DNA of 64,000 nucleotides from Anthocerotibacter panamensis C109. Lineage in GTDB: Bacteria > Cyanobacteriota > Cyanobacteriia > Gloeobacterales > Anthocerotibacteraceae. Below the pieces are notes generated by a model. That model had not been told where the DNA came from. It did not search any database and saw nothing but the letters and a program-made list of their open reading frames with translations. The stretch lies in assembly GCF_018389385.1 (NCBI RefSeq), contig NZ_CP062698.1:2545501-2609500 (forward strand), read 5' to 3'. Made by a program: the position numbers and the translations under genes. Every line of letters starts with the position of its first letter. Positions within the stretch are counted from its first letter, which is position 1. Shown here piece after piece: positions 27,257 to 36,961 of this stretch.

Positions 27257-29146
27257 CTAGGGCGCGATCCGAAAGTGCTTGAAAGTAGCGGTGAAGGGGA
27301 GTTCGTCCTTGCTGTGAACCATTAACCCCGCCTTGCTCTGGGGTGCAAAGAAGCGGCCTTGCTCGGTTGCACTCAAGCTAATCCGGGCCGGGAGCACGAC
27401 GATGCCTGTATCACCATCGGTCCTGCGGTAGGCTGCCTGGAGTGTGCCCGTCTGGGGGTCACCGAAGAGCATCAAATCCAGCATCTGTACGTCAGCCGGA
27501 TTGGGAATGGCGACCGAACCCATGCGCGTACTCCTAGCCTGACGCTCCTGGTAAAACTCCAGGCTAAGACTCCCGTTGCTCTGGGCTTGGACAGCAAGCT
27601 GGACAAAATTATCCGGGTCCGGCCCAAAAAATAGTCCCGCTTGTTGGGGTGCTTGCTTGAAGTTATTCAAGGGGCCAAGTAGGGTGGCACTGACGATAAA
27701 GGGTCCACTCTGTCCGTCGAAAGCCATTTGTAGACCATTTACCAGCGCGTTGTTGGGTCCTCTATTGTTCTCGCCGGAGCGAGAGGTGACCGTGAGTAGC
27801 CCCGTGGCAGGATTGAGGTCGAGTTGGTTGGGATCGTAGGAATTGAGGGTGGCGAAGGTGTCCTTGCGGTTGCGCTGGGTACTGGTGAAGCCCAAGGGCT
27901 CACCGTGCCTATCGGTGAGGGTGCCGGGATAGGAGCGCCCAAAGTCCAGGTCTAGCATAGCGGAGCCGGGGACAGGCCCAGGGAGATTGGGGTCGCGGGT
28001 GCTGTCCTCAGGGCGGGCATTGACCAGCAGATAGACCGTGTCGTTATAGTCATAGTTTTTGGCTTCTGTCGTGAGGTCTGCGGCGAGACCTGCGTCTTCA
28101 ATGGCATACCAGTGGTCTGGGATCAAGCTTCCTTGATCATCGCGCACCGGATAAAAGCGCCAACTGTGGAGACGCTCGTCCCCTGCGGAGATTTCACCTG
28201 AGTAAACTTCCTCACTGACCAGTTGAAAGGGTCCGGTCGGAGTGTAAGCTACATCGGCGGGTTGAGGGAGGCGATTGCTTCCGTCTACATAGATTTTGGG
28301 TAGGAGCTTCTGGTTTTCGCCGCCACTCCGGTCATTACTGCCCAGGGTATTGTCGTCGTTGTCGGTCCCAGCGAAACGGTAGAGCGTCCGACTATCACTC
28401 CCGGCCTTGGCCTGGAATTTCGTGGTACCGAAGGGGATGGTCCGTGGCCCTAGGTAGACTGCAAGCGGCCACAAATATACTGGCTGCTCAGGATTGGCTT
28501 GTACCCAATAAGGCGAGTAGACTTCTTCACCCAGCCAAGTCTTGTCGCCACCCAGGATATGGCGCTCCGTACCGATCTTGATGGACCATCCAAAGGCACG
28601 GGTAATCTCGGCTACGGAAACTTCGTTTTTACCCTGGTAGTTAGCACTGTTGAGTCCGGCTAAATGCACCGTCAGGGTGGGTTGTTCGGGATCATTGCTC
28701 AGGATATTGAGCGCGGCGTAGCACTCCCCATCGGTGGTGTGGGTGGGGCCATTGCTCAGTCTGGCCCTGCGCTGAGGACGGAACTGTACCGCGAGGGCTA
28801 CAGATTCCCCCGCAGTCAGATTTAAAGGTAGGCGCGGGGGGTTGACTAGGATAAAATCGGCTGCTCGTTGAGCGTCGGAGCGCCGCCCTGGAAGCATGTT
28901 GGCCTGCAAGGAGTTGCTCAAATACAAGGCTGTCAGCGTGAGCAGACTGCTTCCGGTATTGGTGATCCTGAGCAGGGCGGGGGGGCGGACTTCTCTATTG
29001 ACAGTACTAAAAACCAGCCGATTAGGAGTGACGCGAGGATCAGCAGGGGTGAGCTGGAGGTGCGGAGTGTTGGCAGCAGTGCTCACCTGTTGACTGAGCC
29101 CGAGCACAAGCGCAACTACTAACAGGGATTTAATTTTATAGGCCAT
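27257..29146 (-). CDS. Large secreted protein with choice-of-anchor-like N-terminus
   Basis: The 629-residue protein has a signal peptide (SLLVVALVLGLSQQVSTAAN). The first 180 mature residues look like an ASPM/SPD-2/Hydin or choice-of-anchor immunoglobulin-like domain (LVFSTVNREVRPPALLRITN, NPPRLPLNLTAGESVALAVQ, LNILSNDPEQPTLTVHLAGL). The middle is a calcium-type Asp/Asn-rich region, including TDNDDNTLGSNDR and NYDYNDTVYLLV. The C-terminal 200 residues form a laminin-G/concanavalin-like beta sandwich (FATLNSYDPNQLDLNPATG, GLQMAFDGQSGPFIVSATLL). It is probably secreted or surface-attached and may bind glycans. Function is unassigned. Confidence 0.72.
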   Translation of the reverse strand: MAYKIKSLLVVALVLGLSQQVSTAANTPHLQLTPADPRVTPNRLVFSTVNREVRPPALLRITNTGSSLLTLTALYLSNSLQANMLPGRRSDAQRAADFILVNPPRLPLNLTAGESVALAVQFRPQRRARLSNGPTHTTDGECYAALNILSNDPEQPTLTVHLAGLNSANYQGKNEVSVAEITRAFGWSIKIGTERHILGGDKTWLGEEVYSPYWVQANPEQPVYLWPLAVYLGPRTIPFGTTKFQAKAGSDSRTLYRFAGTDNDDNTLGSNDRSGGENQKLLPKIYVDGSNRLPQPADVAYTPTGPFQLVSEEVYSGEISAGDERLHSWRFYPVRDDQGSLIPDHWYAIEDAGLAADLTTEAKNYDYNDTVYLLVNARPEDSTRDPNLPGPVPGSAMLDLDFGRSYPGTLTDRHGEPLGFTSTQRNRKDTFATLNSYDPNQLDLNPATGLLTVTSRSGENNRGPNNALVNGLQMAFDGQSGPFIVSATLLGPLNNFKQAPQQAGLFFGPDPDNFVQLAVQAQSNGSLSLEFYQERQARSTRMGSVAIPNPADVQMLDLMLFGDPQTGTLQAAYRRTDGDTGIVVLPARISLSATEQGRFFAPQSKAGLMVHSKDELPFTATFKHFRIAP

Positions 29147-29733
29147 GGATGTCCCTCCTTTGCTTGAGCTGTAGTGGTCAATTCAGTGCGGTATCTGGAT
29201 TGACTCAAACCCTTAGGCAGCAGGTAGGGAGTAAAGACCACACACCTCCCATAGCTTGCTGTCGAGAAATCAAGTTTGTGGATCTGCACACAAAACCTAC
29301 TCTATAAACAGTAAGAGCCTTTGCTAGGTAATAACAACCAAGGAAATCGCGTAATTGTAAACTCCTTCACCTCACGCAGTTCAGGATCAGCGTATCTAAC
29401 TAGGGAGATAATCAGGAGAAGACCCATGCTTTTCTCTTCTCAAAGAGGAAAAACTTTGAGAAACAATGTTTTAGCTACACGCAATCTCTCCGATTGTTTT
29501 GTGAATACTTTGACTCCCCTACTTAATTTTGTAAAAGTCTGGAGTCTTTGCCAGATAAAATCTAGGTAAATGCTCTTAGCACAATCATCGCAGTGAGATG
29601 GACCTGGAAGAAGGCATGGCTCTAGTTTTGCTATGTATAGGAACTACTCCACACTGCTACACGAGGATGAGGCGGGGGCTGATCTGCGGGTTAGCAGCAG
29701 GTAAAATAAAAGTCTTAGACAAAAAAGGTGGTC
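29147..29733. other. Divergent intergenic region with one hairpin
   Basis: Almost 590 bases separate the secreted-protein gene from hisB. No convincing coding frame is present; an 82-codon frame at 29321 lacks a ribosome site and family features. TTCTCAAAG and CTTTGAGAA form a perfect 9-bp hairpin at 29437-29462 with an eight-base loop, but no T-run follows. The region could hold a regulatory RNA or long leader; nothing more can be said. Confidence 0.4.
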
Positions 29734-30354
29734 ATGTACACAGAAGACCTGGAGTTGCGGGGTATGCCGGTGCGCCATGCTGTAATAGAGCGCACCACGG
29801 GCGAAACCCAAGTGCGGGTGGACCTGAATTTGGATGGGACGGGCTGTCATGTCATTCATACAGGAGTCCCTTTCCTTGACCACATGCTCGCCCAACTGAG
29901 TACCCATGGACTGATGGATCTGACCATCCGGGCGACAGGGGATACGCACATCGACGACCACCACACCAACGAAGATGTAGGTCTCACTTTGGGTATGGCA
30001 CTCCATCAGGCGCTGGGCGACCGCAAGGGCATCCAACGCTTCGGTCACTTTTGGGCACCACTTGATGAAGCCCTAGTACAGGTGGTCCTCGATTTCTCGG
30101 GGCGTCCCCATTTGAGTTATAGTCTGGCGCTACCGACTGAGCGCGTGGGCAAATATGACACCCAACTGGTCCGCGAATTCTATCAAGCCGTAGTGAATCA
30201 GGGACAGTTTACGCTGCATATCCGTCAAGAAGCAGGAATTAATTCCCATCATATTATTGAGGCTTCGTTTAAAGCCTTTGCCCGTGCCCTGCGTATGGCG
30301 ACTGAATGGGACGAGCGCCGTACCGGCATTCCTAGCAGTAAAGGGGTTCTCTAG
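29734..30354 (+). CDS. hisB: Imidazoleglycerol-phosphate dehydratase
   Basis: This monofunctional HisB of about 206 residues performs the sixth step of histidine synthesis, dehydrating imidazole glycerol phosphate to imidazole acetol phosphate. Manganese-binding motifs are present: [34 protein letters not shown] and [19 protein letters not shown]. It ends with SSKGVL as the family does. The start is uncertain: GTG 29728, ATG 29734 and ATG 29764 are in frame, and cyanobacterial homologues usually carry 10-15 extra N-terminal residues, which favours 29734. SdhA follows after about 50 bases. Confidence 0.95.
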   Translation: MYTEDLELRGMPVRHAVIERTTGETQVRVDLNLDGTGCHVIHTGVPFLDHMLAQLSTHGLMDLTIRATGDTHIDDHHTNEDVGLTLGMALHQALGDRKGIQRFGHFWAPLDEALVQVVLDFSGRPHLSYSLALPTERVGKYDTQLVREFYQAVVNQGQFTLHIRQEAGINSHHIIEASFKAFARALRMATEWDERRTGIPSSKGVL

Positions 30355-30405
30355 TGTGACTTTTGAGGACTCCTTGCTATCGTTTCAAGAAGGTAAAATA
30401 GGGCT

Positions 30406-32151
30406 ATGCGCGAACATGACGTTATCGTAGTCGGGGGTGGATTGGCGGGGTCGCGGGCGGCGCTCGCGATTGCTCAGAACAATCCCCGCCTGAAAGTAGC
30501 CCTCATCTCCAAAGTCCACCCGATCCGCTCCCATTCCGTAGCCGCTCAAGGGGGCATCGCTGCTGCGCTCAAGAATGTGGATAACCACGACGACTGGCTG
30601 ACCCATGCCTTTGATACCGTGAAGGGTTCTGACTATTTGGCAGACCAGAATGCTGTCGCGATCCTGACGCGTGATGCCCCGGAAGTGATCATTGATCTGG
30701 AGCATTTGGGCGTCCTTTTTTCGCGTCAGGCAGACGGGCGCATTGCCCAACGGCCCTTTGGCGGACACACCAACCGCCGCACCTGTTATGCCGCCGACAA
30801 AACCGGTCACGCTATTCTCCACGAACTGGTGAGCAACCTGATTCGACTGGGGACCGAGCTTTACCAGGAATGGTACGTGCTCAAACTCATCTACGAGGAA
30901 GGGCAAGTCAAGGGGGTCGTCGCCTACTGTCTGGAGACTGGCGAAATCGAGGTCATTCGCGCCCGAGCCGTGCTTTTTGCCACCGGGGGCTATGGTCGCG
31001 TCTACAACACCACCTCCAATGACTTCGCCTCGACCGGCGACGGGCTCTGCCTTACGGCTATGAGCGGTCTACCCTTACAGGATATGGAATTTGTTCAATT
31101 TCATCCCACGGGGCTCTACCCGGTGGGGGTGCTCATCTCGGAGGCAGTCCGCGGCGAGGGAGCGTATCTCGTCAATGGGCTGGGCGAGCGCTTTATGGCG
31201 AACTATCCCATCAGCCGCAACAAGATGGAACTAGCCCCCCGTGACATCACTTCGCGCAATATTGAACTGGAGATCCGGGCGGGGCGGGGTATCAACGGCG
31301 GTCCCTTCGTGCATCTAGACGTGCGCCATCTCGGTCGCGAGAAGATCCTCAGCCGGATTCCTTTTGCCCGTGAGGAGGGGATGCGCCTGTTGGGTATCGA
31401 CTGCATTGACCAGCCCCTGCCGGTGCGCCCAACGGTCCACTACTCCATGGGCGGTATTCCGACGACGCTGGACGGTCAGGTGATGGACTACAACAGCACT
31501 CCGGTGCCGGGGTTCTTTGCTGCCGGGGAGTGTGCCTGCCTCTCGGTGCATGGAGCCAACCGTCTGGGGTCTAATTCCTTGCTCGAATGCGTGGTCTTCG
31601 GTAAGCGTGTCGGGGAGAAGATTGCCCAATATGCCGAGGGTTGCGCCTTGCCCCAACTGGACCCGACCCCCTATCTCCAGGAAGTTGAGGAACGTGTTCA
31701 AGCTCTCGTCAAGCAGCAAGGGAAGTCTCGGGTCCATGAGATCCGCAGCGCCTTTCAAGACCTCATGACCGCCCACTGCGGTATTTACCGGGACGAGATG
31801 ACCCTCAAAGAAGGTCTAGAGCAGATGCAGACGCTTAAGGAGCGCTACCAAAACGACCTGCACCTAGACGACCGGACACCCTTTTATAATATGGAACTCA
31901 CCAGTGCCCTGGAGCTGAGGAGCTTGTTGACCGTGGGTGAAGTCATTATGGCCTCAGCGCTCAGCCGTCGCGAGAGCCGGGGAGCGCACACCCGCAACGA
32001 CTACGAGACGCGCGACGACCAAAACTTCCTCCGGCACACGCTCGGTTTCCTCAACCCGGAGGGGACGGTCACAACCGCCACCCGCCCCGTAGACCTGAGC
32101 TTGATGGCCCTCGACCCCGAGCGCTTCACCCCGCAGGAGCGCAAGTATTAG
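30406..32151 (+). CDS. sdhA: Succinate dehydrogenase/fumarate reductase flavoprotein
   Basis: The 581-residue FAD-binding catalytic subunit oxidises succinate to fumarate and passes electrons to an iron-sulfur subunit. It has the dinucleotide-binding VIVVGGGLAGSRAALAIAQ, a SHSVAAQGGIAA segment (histidine site of FAD linkage), QFHPTGLYP, the active-site HYSMGGIPT, and ANRLGSNSLLECVVFG. SdhB is not adjacent, which is usual in cyanobacteria, where sdh genes are scattered. The stop is 4 bases from the convergent deacetylase gene stop. It could also serve as L-aspartate oxidase-like, but length and C-terminus fit SdhA better. Confidence 0.92.
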   Translation: MREHDVIVVGGGLAGSRAALAIAQNNPRLKVALISKVHPIRSHSVAAQGGIAAALKNVDNHDDWLTHAFDTVKGSDYLADQNAVAILTRDAPEVIIDLEHLGVLFSRQADGRIAQRPFGGHTNRRTCYAADKTGHAILHELVSNLIRLGTELYQEWYVLKLIYEEGQVKGVVAYCLETGEIEVIRARAVLFATGGYGRVYNTTSNDFASTGDGLCLTAMSGLPLQDMEFVQFHPTGLYPVGVLISEAVRGEGAYLVNGLGERFMANYPISRNKMELAPRDITSRNIELEIRAGRGINGGPFVHLDVRHLGREKILSRIPFAREEGMRLLGIDCIDQPLPVRPTVHYSMGGIPTTLDGQVMDYNSTPVPGFFAAGECACLSVHGANRLGSNSLLECVVFGKRVGEKIAQYAEGCALPQLDPTPYLQEVEERVQALVKQQGKSRVHEIRSAFQDLMTAHCGIYRDEMTLKEGLEQMQTLKERYQNDLHLDDRTPFYNMELTSALELRSLLTVGEVIMASALSRRESRGAHTRNDYETRDDQNFLRHTLGFLNPEGTVTTATRPVDLSLMALDPERFTPQERKY

Positions 32152-32155
32152 GCCG

Positions 32156-33058
32156 CTAAAGCAACGCCTCGGTCACCTGAAGCACCGATTGACTGGTGGC
32201 AGCTAGGTCATAGCCCCCCTCCAGACCAACCATCAGCGCAGGCTGGAGGGCTAGACAGCGGATCGTGAGGTCGCGGTAATCCATAGGAGTCAGGGCCATA
32301 CTCGCCAGAGGGTCCGCCCGGTTTGCGTCAAAGCCTGCACTAATGATGAGCAACTGCGGGTCAAAATTTTTGAGAAAAGGGGCCACCTGCCGGTCAAATG
32401 CTTCACAGTAATCTAGACCGGTCCTGCCTGGAGGCAAAGGAATATTGAGGACATTGTGATACCTACCGGTCTGCTCAACCATACCCGTCCCTGGATAGCA
32501 GGGGGACTGATGCATCGAACAATAGGCAAAACGCGGGTCAGTTTCCAAAATCTCCTGGGTTCCATTGCCATGGTGGACATCCCAATCAAAGACCGCCACC
32601 CGCTCCAGCCCCTTGACTCGGGCCGCATAGTGAGCAGCAAGAGCCGCATTGGAGAAGATACAAAAGCCCATCCCGTCAGCGGGGCGGGCGTGATGCCCAG
32701 GCGGGCGGGCGAGGGCAAACGTGGAGATCCCCTGGTCTACTACCTGGTCCACCCCCACCAGCCACGCCCCAGCGGCAAGTAGCGCTACATCATAGCTGTC
32801 AGCGCTCACAGGGGTGTCCTCATCCAGACGACCCCCGCCTTGAGCACAAAGCGCAGCGACCTCCCGAATATAGTCAGGGCGGTGTATCCAGGACAGTTCC
32901 TCGATGGTGGCCTCGCGCGGGGGTAACCAGACCAATTGAGCGGCAAAAGGAGCGCTCTGGAGTGCCTTGACGCAGAAGCGCACCCGATCCGGGCGCTCAG
33001 CATGGCCCCGACCCGTCAGATGCTTCAGAAATATTTCGCTATAGACAATGGCGACCAT
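32156..33058 (-). CDS. Histone-deacetylase-family amidohydrolase
   Basis: The 300-residue protein has the arginase/deacetylase fold. Zinc and catalytic motifs are present: RPPGHHARPADGMGFCIFSN with the His-His pair, VFDWDVHHGNGTQEIL with Asp/His ligands, and SAGFDANRADPLASM with the second aspartate. Bacterial members deacetylate acetylpolyamines, acetoin or other small substrates. Cyanobacterial copies are common and of unknown substrate. The start MVAIVYSEIFLKHLTGRGHAE matches the family N-terminus (H-x3-G-H-x-E pattern). Confidence 0.92.
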   Translation of the reverse strand: MVAIVYSEIFLKHLTGRGHAERPDRVRFCVKALQSAPFAAQLVWLPPREATIEELSWIHRPDYIREVAALCAQGGGRLDEDTPVSADSYDVALLAAGAWLVGVDQVVDQGISTFALARPPGHHARPADGMGFCIFSNAALAAHYAARVKGLERVAVFDWDVHHGNGTQEILETDPRFAYCSMHQSPCYPGTGMVEQTGRYHNVLNIPLPPGRTGLDYCEAFDRQVAPFLKNFDPQLLIISAGFDANRADPLASMALTPMDYRDLTIRCLALQPALMVGLEGGYDLAATSQSVLQVTEALL

Positions 33059-33110
33059 GGTAGCCAGGGGTGGAATAAGCCTATCTATTCTGGCATAGAC
33101 CCCACCCTAC

Positions 33111-34334
33111 TCAATTGGACTCCGCCCCCAGTAAGGAAGCCGTTTCCCCATGATGCGGTTGCTCTAGAGCTTGGGGCGGGCGTTGTGCGGCGGTCCGGCC
33201 CAATCTGCCCCCGAGCAGCAGCAGACGCCCCACCTGTTGGGCCGCAAAATACAAGTCCTCCGGCACCCGTGCCAAAGCCTGAGCAGCAGAGAGTCCGGCG
33301 GGCATGGCGTCGAGCACCGCCCAGGCTCCACAGCGCAGAACCTGAGGAATGGCTTCAGGGTCCACGGAGCCAGAGAGCACGACAGCGGGCGTACCCACTT
33401 CCTCGCAGACGCGCAGCACGGTCGGGACGATACCTTGTCCGGCCCGATCCGTGTGGGCTTGTCCGGTGATGACCAGATCCGCCTGACGTACTTGGTGGGA
33501 GAAATCCAGGTTTTCTAAGAGCAGATCCAACCCTGGTTCGAGTTGGGCTCCAAGCAGGGCAAGACCATACCCAAGTCCTCCCCCCGCACCGCATCCAGCT
33601 AGATCCAATTCCTTTTTGCCGCTCTGCCTAAGGACTTCGGTGAAATGGGTCAGCCGCTGCTCCAATCCAGAGATGACCGGGGCTTGGGCTCCCGCACGCT
33701 TACCCCAGCGCTGAGCCGCTCCGCTACGGCCCAACAGCGGGGTCATCACATCGCAGCCAACGGTGAGCGACACTCCCTGAAGCTGAGGAAGAAGCTGACT
33801 AAAATCTACCTGGGACAAGCGAGAAAGCCCATTTACCCCCCAGCCGATAGCATGGCCCTCCAGATCCTGAAACCTGACCCCCAGCGCCTGCAACAGCCCC
33901 ACGCCACCATCCACCGGCCAAGTCCCCTCCGATAAGTAGAGGCAGACGCGCTCTACCGAACGGTGCTGGAGTACGGCTTTGAGTAATTGCCCTACCCCAA
34001 AACTGGTCATATCCCCGACCCAATCCTCTTTTACAGCCCTGGCCGCAGACATCCGGCGCGGCATCAGCAAGACCGTCCGCCCGTTGTGGATCAGACCATA
34101 GGTTACGCGTTCGGGACGACCGCCCTTCCCGAGAACCACAACTTCCTGGAGAGACCCTCCCCACAGTTCGGTCAGATTGGCGATGGTGTGCCGGTCAAGG
34201 GCTAATGCGAGGGGCTTAGGCTGGAAGTAGTTGCTGGTCGCAGCTAGGGCATCAGCAATGACTTGGGCAGCCTGCTGGGCTGAAGTCCCTCCCTGGTAAT
34301 ATTCAGGACAGATTAGGACACGGAGTGGCTTCAT
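33111..34334 (-). CDS. glxK: Glycerate kinase (GK-I family)
   Basis: The 407-residue kinase phosphorylates D-glycerate, feeding it back to the Calvin cycle or glycolysis, for instance at the end of photorespiration or glyoxylate use. Family features include the start LRVLICPEYYQGGTSAQQAA, DVMTPLLG, GCGAGGGLGYGLALLGAQ, and DLVITGQAHTDRAGQGIVPT. Length is slightly above the usual 380 because of a C-terminal extension of about 30 residues rich in G, R and Q (LGGRLGRTAAQRPPQALEQP). Plant-type glycerate kinases are unrelated, so this is the bacterial form. Confidence 0.9.
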   Translation of the reverse strand: MKPLRVLICPEYYQGGTSAQQAAQVIADALAATSNYFQPKPLALALDRHTIANLTELWGGSLQEVVVLGKGGRPERVTYGLIHNGRTVLLMPRRMSAARAVKEDWVGDMTSFGVGQLLKAVLQHRSVERVCLYLSEGTWPVDGGVGLLQALGVRFQDLEGHAIGWGVNGLSRLSQVDFSQLLPQLQGVSLTVGCDVMTPLLGRSGAAQRWGKRAGAQAPVISGLEQRLTHFTEVLRQSGKKELDLAGCGAGGGLGYGLALLGAQLEPGLDLLLENLDFSHQVRQADLVITGQAHTDRAGQGIVPTVLRVCEEVGTPAVVLSGSVDPEAIPQVLRCGAWAVLDAMPAGLSAAQALARVPEDLYFAAQQVGRLLLLGGRLGRTAAQRPPQALEQPHHGETASLLGAESN

Positions 34335-34472
34335 TTATCTATGTATAAATACTGAACCCAGTATAGTCTAAGGTACGTAGTTTTACGGAGTTTTAAAGGA
34401 TAAAGCAATGGCCCATAGCAACCCATCGGGAACGTTGCAGCCTCCCCTTGCGTTTGAGGATAGGATGGGAAA

Positions 34473-35723
34473 ATGAAGGAAATTACGGGAAATTACACGA
34501 AGGAAGTCCTGCCCAACGGACTGACCTTGCTCGCCATCAGCCAGCCTCAATCAGCGGTGGTAACAGCGGATATCTGGGTCAGGAGCGGAGCGCGGACGGA
34601 GCCTGAGCGCTATCAGGGGGTTTCCCACTTCCTGGAACATTTGGTCTTTAAGGGCAGCGAGCGGCTTTTACCTGGGCAGTTCGACCATCTGGTGGAGGAG
34701 CGGGGCGGAACCACCAACGCCGCTACCAGTATGGATTTCACCCATTACTATATCACTGTCGCCCGAGAGGATCTGGCTGAGTGCCTACCTCTGTTAGCCG
34801 AAATCGTATGTACCCCTGCGATCCCGGATGCGGAGTTTGACCCAGAGCGTTTGGTAGTCCTAGAGGAGATCCGGCGGGCCAATGACAACCCGGACCGCCG
34901 CATTTATCAGACCCTCGTGCGCACGCTCTACGGAGATCATCCCTACAGTCGTCCGGTCCTGGGCGAACCTGCCAACCTGATGGACTTGACCCCAGCGTTG
35001 GTACGGGCATTTCACCGGGAGCGCTACCGTCCTGAGGCGATGACGGTGGTCCTGGCAGGAGGGCTCAGCGCGGACCAACTGCTGGCTGCGGGCCGAGAAA
35101 CCTTTCAGCACAGCACCAATCCTGAGCTTGTGAGTCCCTTGCCGTTGGTTGCGCCGCCGGGGCCGGTACTCCCAGGGCGCCATGTGTATCCTATCCCCCG
35201 CCTCCAGCAACACCGCTTGCTGATTGGCTGGTTGGGGCCAGATATCCGTGCGCTGGCGGACGGGGTGGCTTTGGAGTTTGTCAGTACCCTCCTGACCACC
35301 GGGCGGACCTCCCGGTTGGTGCGGATCTTACGCGAGGAGAAGGGCTGGGCACGCAACCTCAACAGCTATTTCTCCCTCCAGCATGACCCCGGTCTCTTTG
35401 TGATTGGAGCCCAAGTAGAGCCTCAATTTCTAGAGCCCGTCGAGCACGTCATCCGAGAAGAAGTACAACGCCTGACCCATGGTGACTTCACCCTCTCCGA
35501 GTTGGAGCGTGCCCGTCGCCTGCTCATCAGCGAATTTGTCTTCGGGACTGAGACGCCTAGCCAGACTTGCACGCTCCACGGCTATTACAGCACGGTGGCG
35601 GATCTGGACCAGCTCAGCCAGTACCGTGCGCTCCTTGACACTCTTGAGGCGGCGGATATTCAGCAGGCGGCCCAGCGCTATCTGGGAGGCGACCCGACCA
35701 CTTTGATTTTTGAGCCCCAATAG
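34473..35723 (+). CDS. M16 zinc peptidase, catalytic subunit
   Basis: The 416-residue M16 peptidase has the inverted zinc motif HFLEH (H-x-x-E-H) within GVSHFLEHLVFKGS around residue 53. The downstream glutamate ligand lies in ERLVVLEEIRRANDNP. The C-terminal half is the second, inactive M16 domain with REEKGWARNLNSYFSL. Family members act as processing peptidases in the periplasm or cytoplasm. No signal peptide is visible, although many cyanobacterial homologues also lack one. The partner lacking the zinc motif starts 8 bases downstream, an arrangement typical of heterodimeric bacterial M16 proteins. Confidence 0.92.
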   Translation: MKEITGNYTKEVLPNGLTLLAISQPQSAVVTADIWVRSGARTEPERYQGVSHFLEHLVFKGSERLLPGQFDHLVEERGGTTNAATSMDFTHYYITVAREDLAECLPLLAEIVCTPAIPDAEFDPERLVVLEEIRRANDNPDRRIYQTLVRTLYGDHPYSRPVLGEPANLMDLTPALVRAFHRERYRPEAMTVVLAGGLSADQLLAAGRETFQHSTNPELVSPLPLVAPPGPVLPGRHVYPIPRLQQHRLLIGWLGPDIRALADGVALEFVSTLLTTGRTSRLVRILREEKGWARNLNSYFSLQHDPGLFVIGAQVEPQFLEPVEHVIREEVQRLTHGDFTLSELERARRLLISEFVFGTETPSQTCTLHGYYSTVADLDQLSQYRALLDTLEAADIQQAAQRYLGGDPTTLIFEPQ

Positions 35724-35731
35724 GACCTGCT

Positions 35732-36958
35732 ATGGAACCCATCCTGCTCGCCAACGGAATCCGTCTGGTCATCCTTCCCACCGCTCCTAGTGAAATTGTC
35801 GCAGTACGGGCTTTTTGGCTAGGTGGAACCGCTCTGGAGGCCCCCGCAAAGCAGGGGCTTGCCCATCTGGTCGCTGCCGTCCTACAAAAGGGCTGTGGTT
35901 CGCTGACTTCCCAGGACATCGCCGGTAAAGTAGAAGCCGCAGGAGCCAGTCTCGGTAGTGATGTGCAGCCCGACTGCTTCATGGCGGGGCTTGGTTGCCT
36001 ACGTTCTGATTTTGCGCCCCTGTTGGGGCTGTTGGCAGAAGTCCTCCAGGACCCGACCTTCCCGGAGGCTGAATTGGCCCTAGAGCGCCAAAATACGCTG
36101 ATGGCGATCCGCACCCAGCAGGAACGCCCCGCCACCCTCGCCTATAACCAGTTGCGTGCCCAACTCTATGGAACCAGCCATCCCTATGGTTTTTTGGAGT
36201 TGGGCAGCCCTGAGACGGTAGCCAATCTGACCCGCGAAGACCTCGTGCACTACCATCAAGGGAGCTGTGTACCCCAGCGGTTGGTGCTGTGCGTGGCGAG
36301 TTCGCTGGACCCGGACTTGGTTTTGTCTCAAGTAGAAGCACGCTTTGGGGCTTGGACGACCAAAGAGCCGCTCCCGTTGCCAGACCTGCGGTTTATCCGC
36401 CCGCCTGCCACGCGCAAGCACACCCCCCAAGCGACCGAGCAGAACACCCTCTTTTTGGGCTATCCCGCAGTGGGACTCCACGATCCCGACCAAGCGGTCT
36501 TCAAACTTTTGAGTACCTACCTGGGGAGCGGGCTGTCTAGCCGTCTTTTTGTGGAACTGCGCGAGAAGAAGGGGCTTGCTTATGATGTCTCGGCGTTTTT
36601 CCCGACGCGCTCGGGGGCTTCCCATTTCGTGACCTACATCGGCACAGCTCCCAAAAACCTGACCGTAGCTGAGGCTGGTCTGCGGGCGGAGGTGGAGCGG
36701 CTCCAGACGTCACTCCTCAGCGCTGACGAGCTGCGTGTCGCCAAAAACAAGCTTCTTGGGCAGTATGCTTTGAGTAAGCAGTCCAGCGCTCAAGTTGCCC
36801 GGATCCAGGGGCTGTACGAGGTGCTGGGTCTGGGTGCGGACTACGACGTTCTCTATCAGGAGCGAATCCGGGCTATCACCGCCGAGCAGATCCAGGCTGT
36901 CGCCCAATGCTATCTGACCGAGCCGTCGGTCTCTTTGGTCGGTCCTGAGGTGCCCTAG
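35732..36958 (+). CDS. M16 peptidase-like protein, non-catalytic subunit
   Basis: The 408-residue M16 paralogue has GLAHLVAAVLQKG where the catalytic subunit has HFLEH, so the zinc-binding H-x-x-E-H motif is lost. It keeps LREKKGLAYDVSAFFPTRSG, the conserved R/Y-bearing C-terminal segment that helps bind substrate. It probably forms a heterodimer with the product of 34473-35723. Its gene starts 8 bases after that gene, so the pair is an operon. The pair is widespread in cyanobacteria. Confidence 0.9.
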   Translation: MEPILLANGIRLVILPTAPSEIVAVRAFWLGGTALEAPAKQGLAHLVAAVLQKGCGSLTSQDIAGKVEAAGASLGSDVQPDCFMAGLGCLRSDFAPLLGLLAEVLQDPTFPEAELALERQNTLMAIRTQQERPATLAYNQLRAQLYGTSHPYGFLELGSPETVANLTREDLVHYHQGSCVPQRLVLCVASSLDPDLVLSQVEARFGAWTTKEPLPLPDLRFIRPPATRKHTPQATEQNTLFLGYPAVGLHDPDQAVFKLLSTYLGSGLSSRLFVELREKKGLAYDVSAFFPTRSGASHFVTYIGTAPKNLTVAEAGLRAEVERLQTSLLSADELRVAKNKLLGQYALSKQSSAQVARIQGLYEVLGLGADYDVLYQERIRAITAEQIQAVAQCYLTEPSVSLVGPEVP

Positions 36959-36961
36959 CCC

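Noticed and set aside
29321-29569. 82-codon frame in the gap before hisB
   Set aside because: It has AT-rich non-coding-like codon use, no ribosome site and no domain. It crosses the 29437-29462 hairpin.
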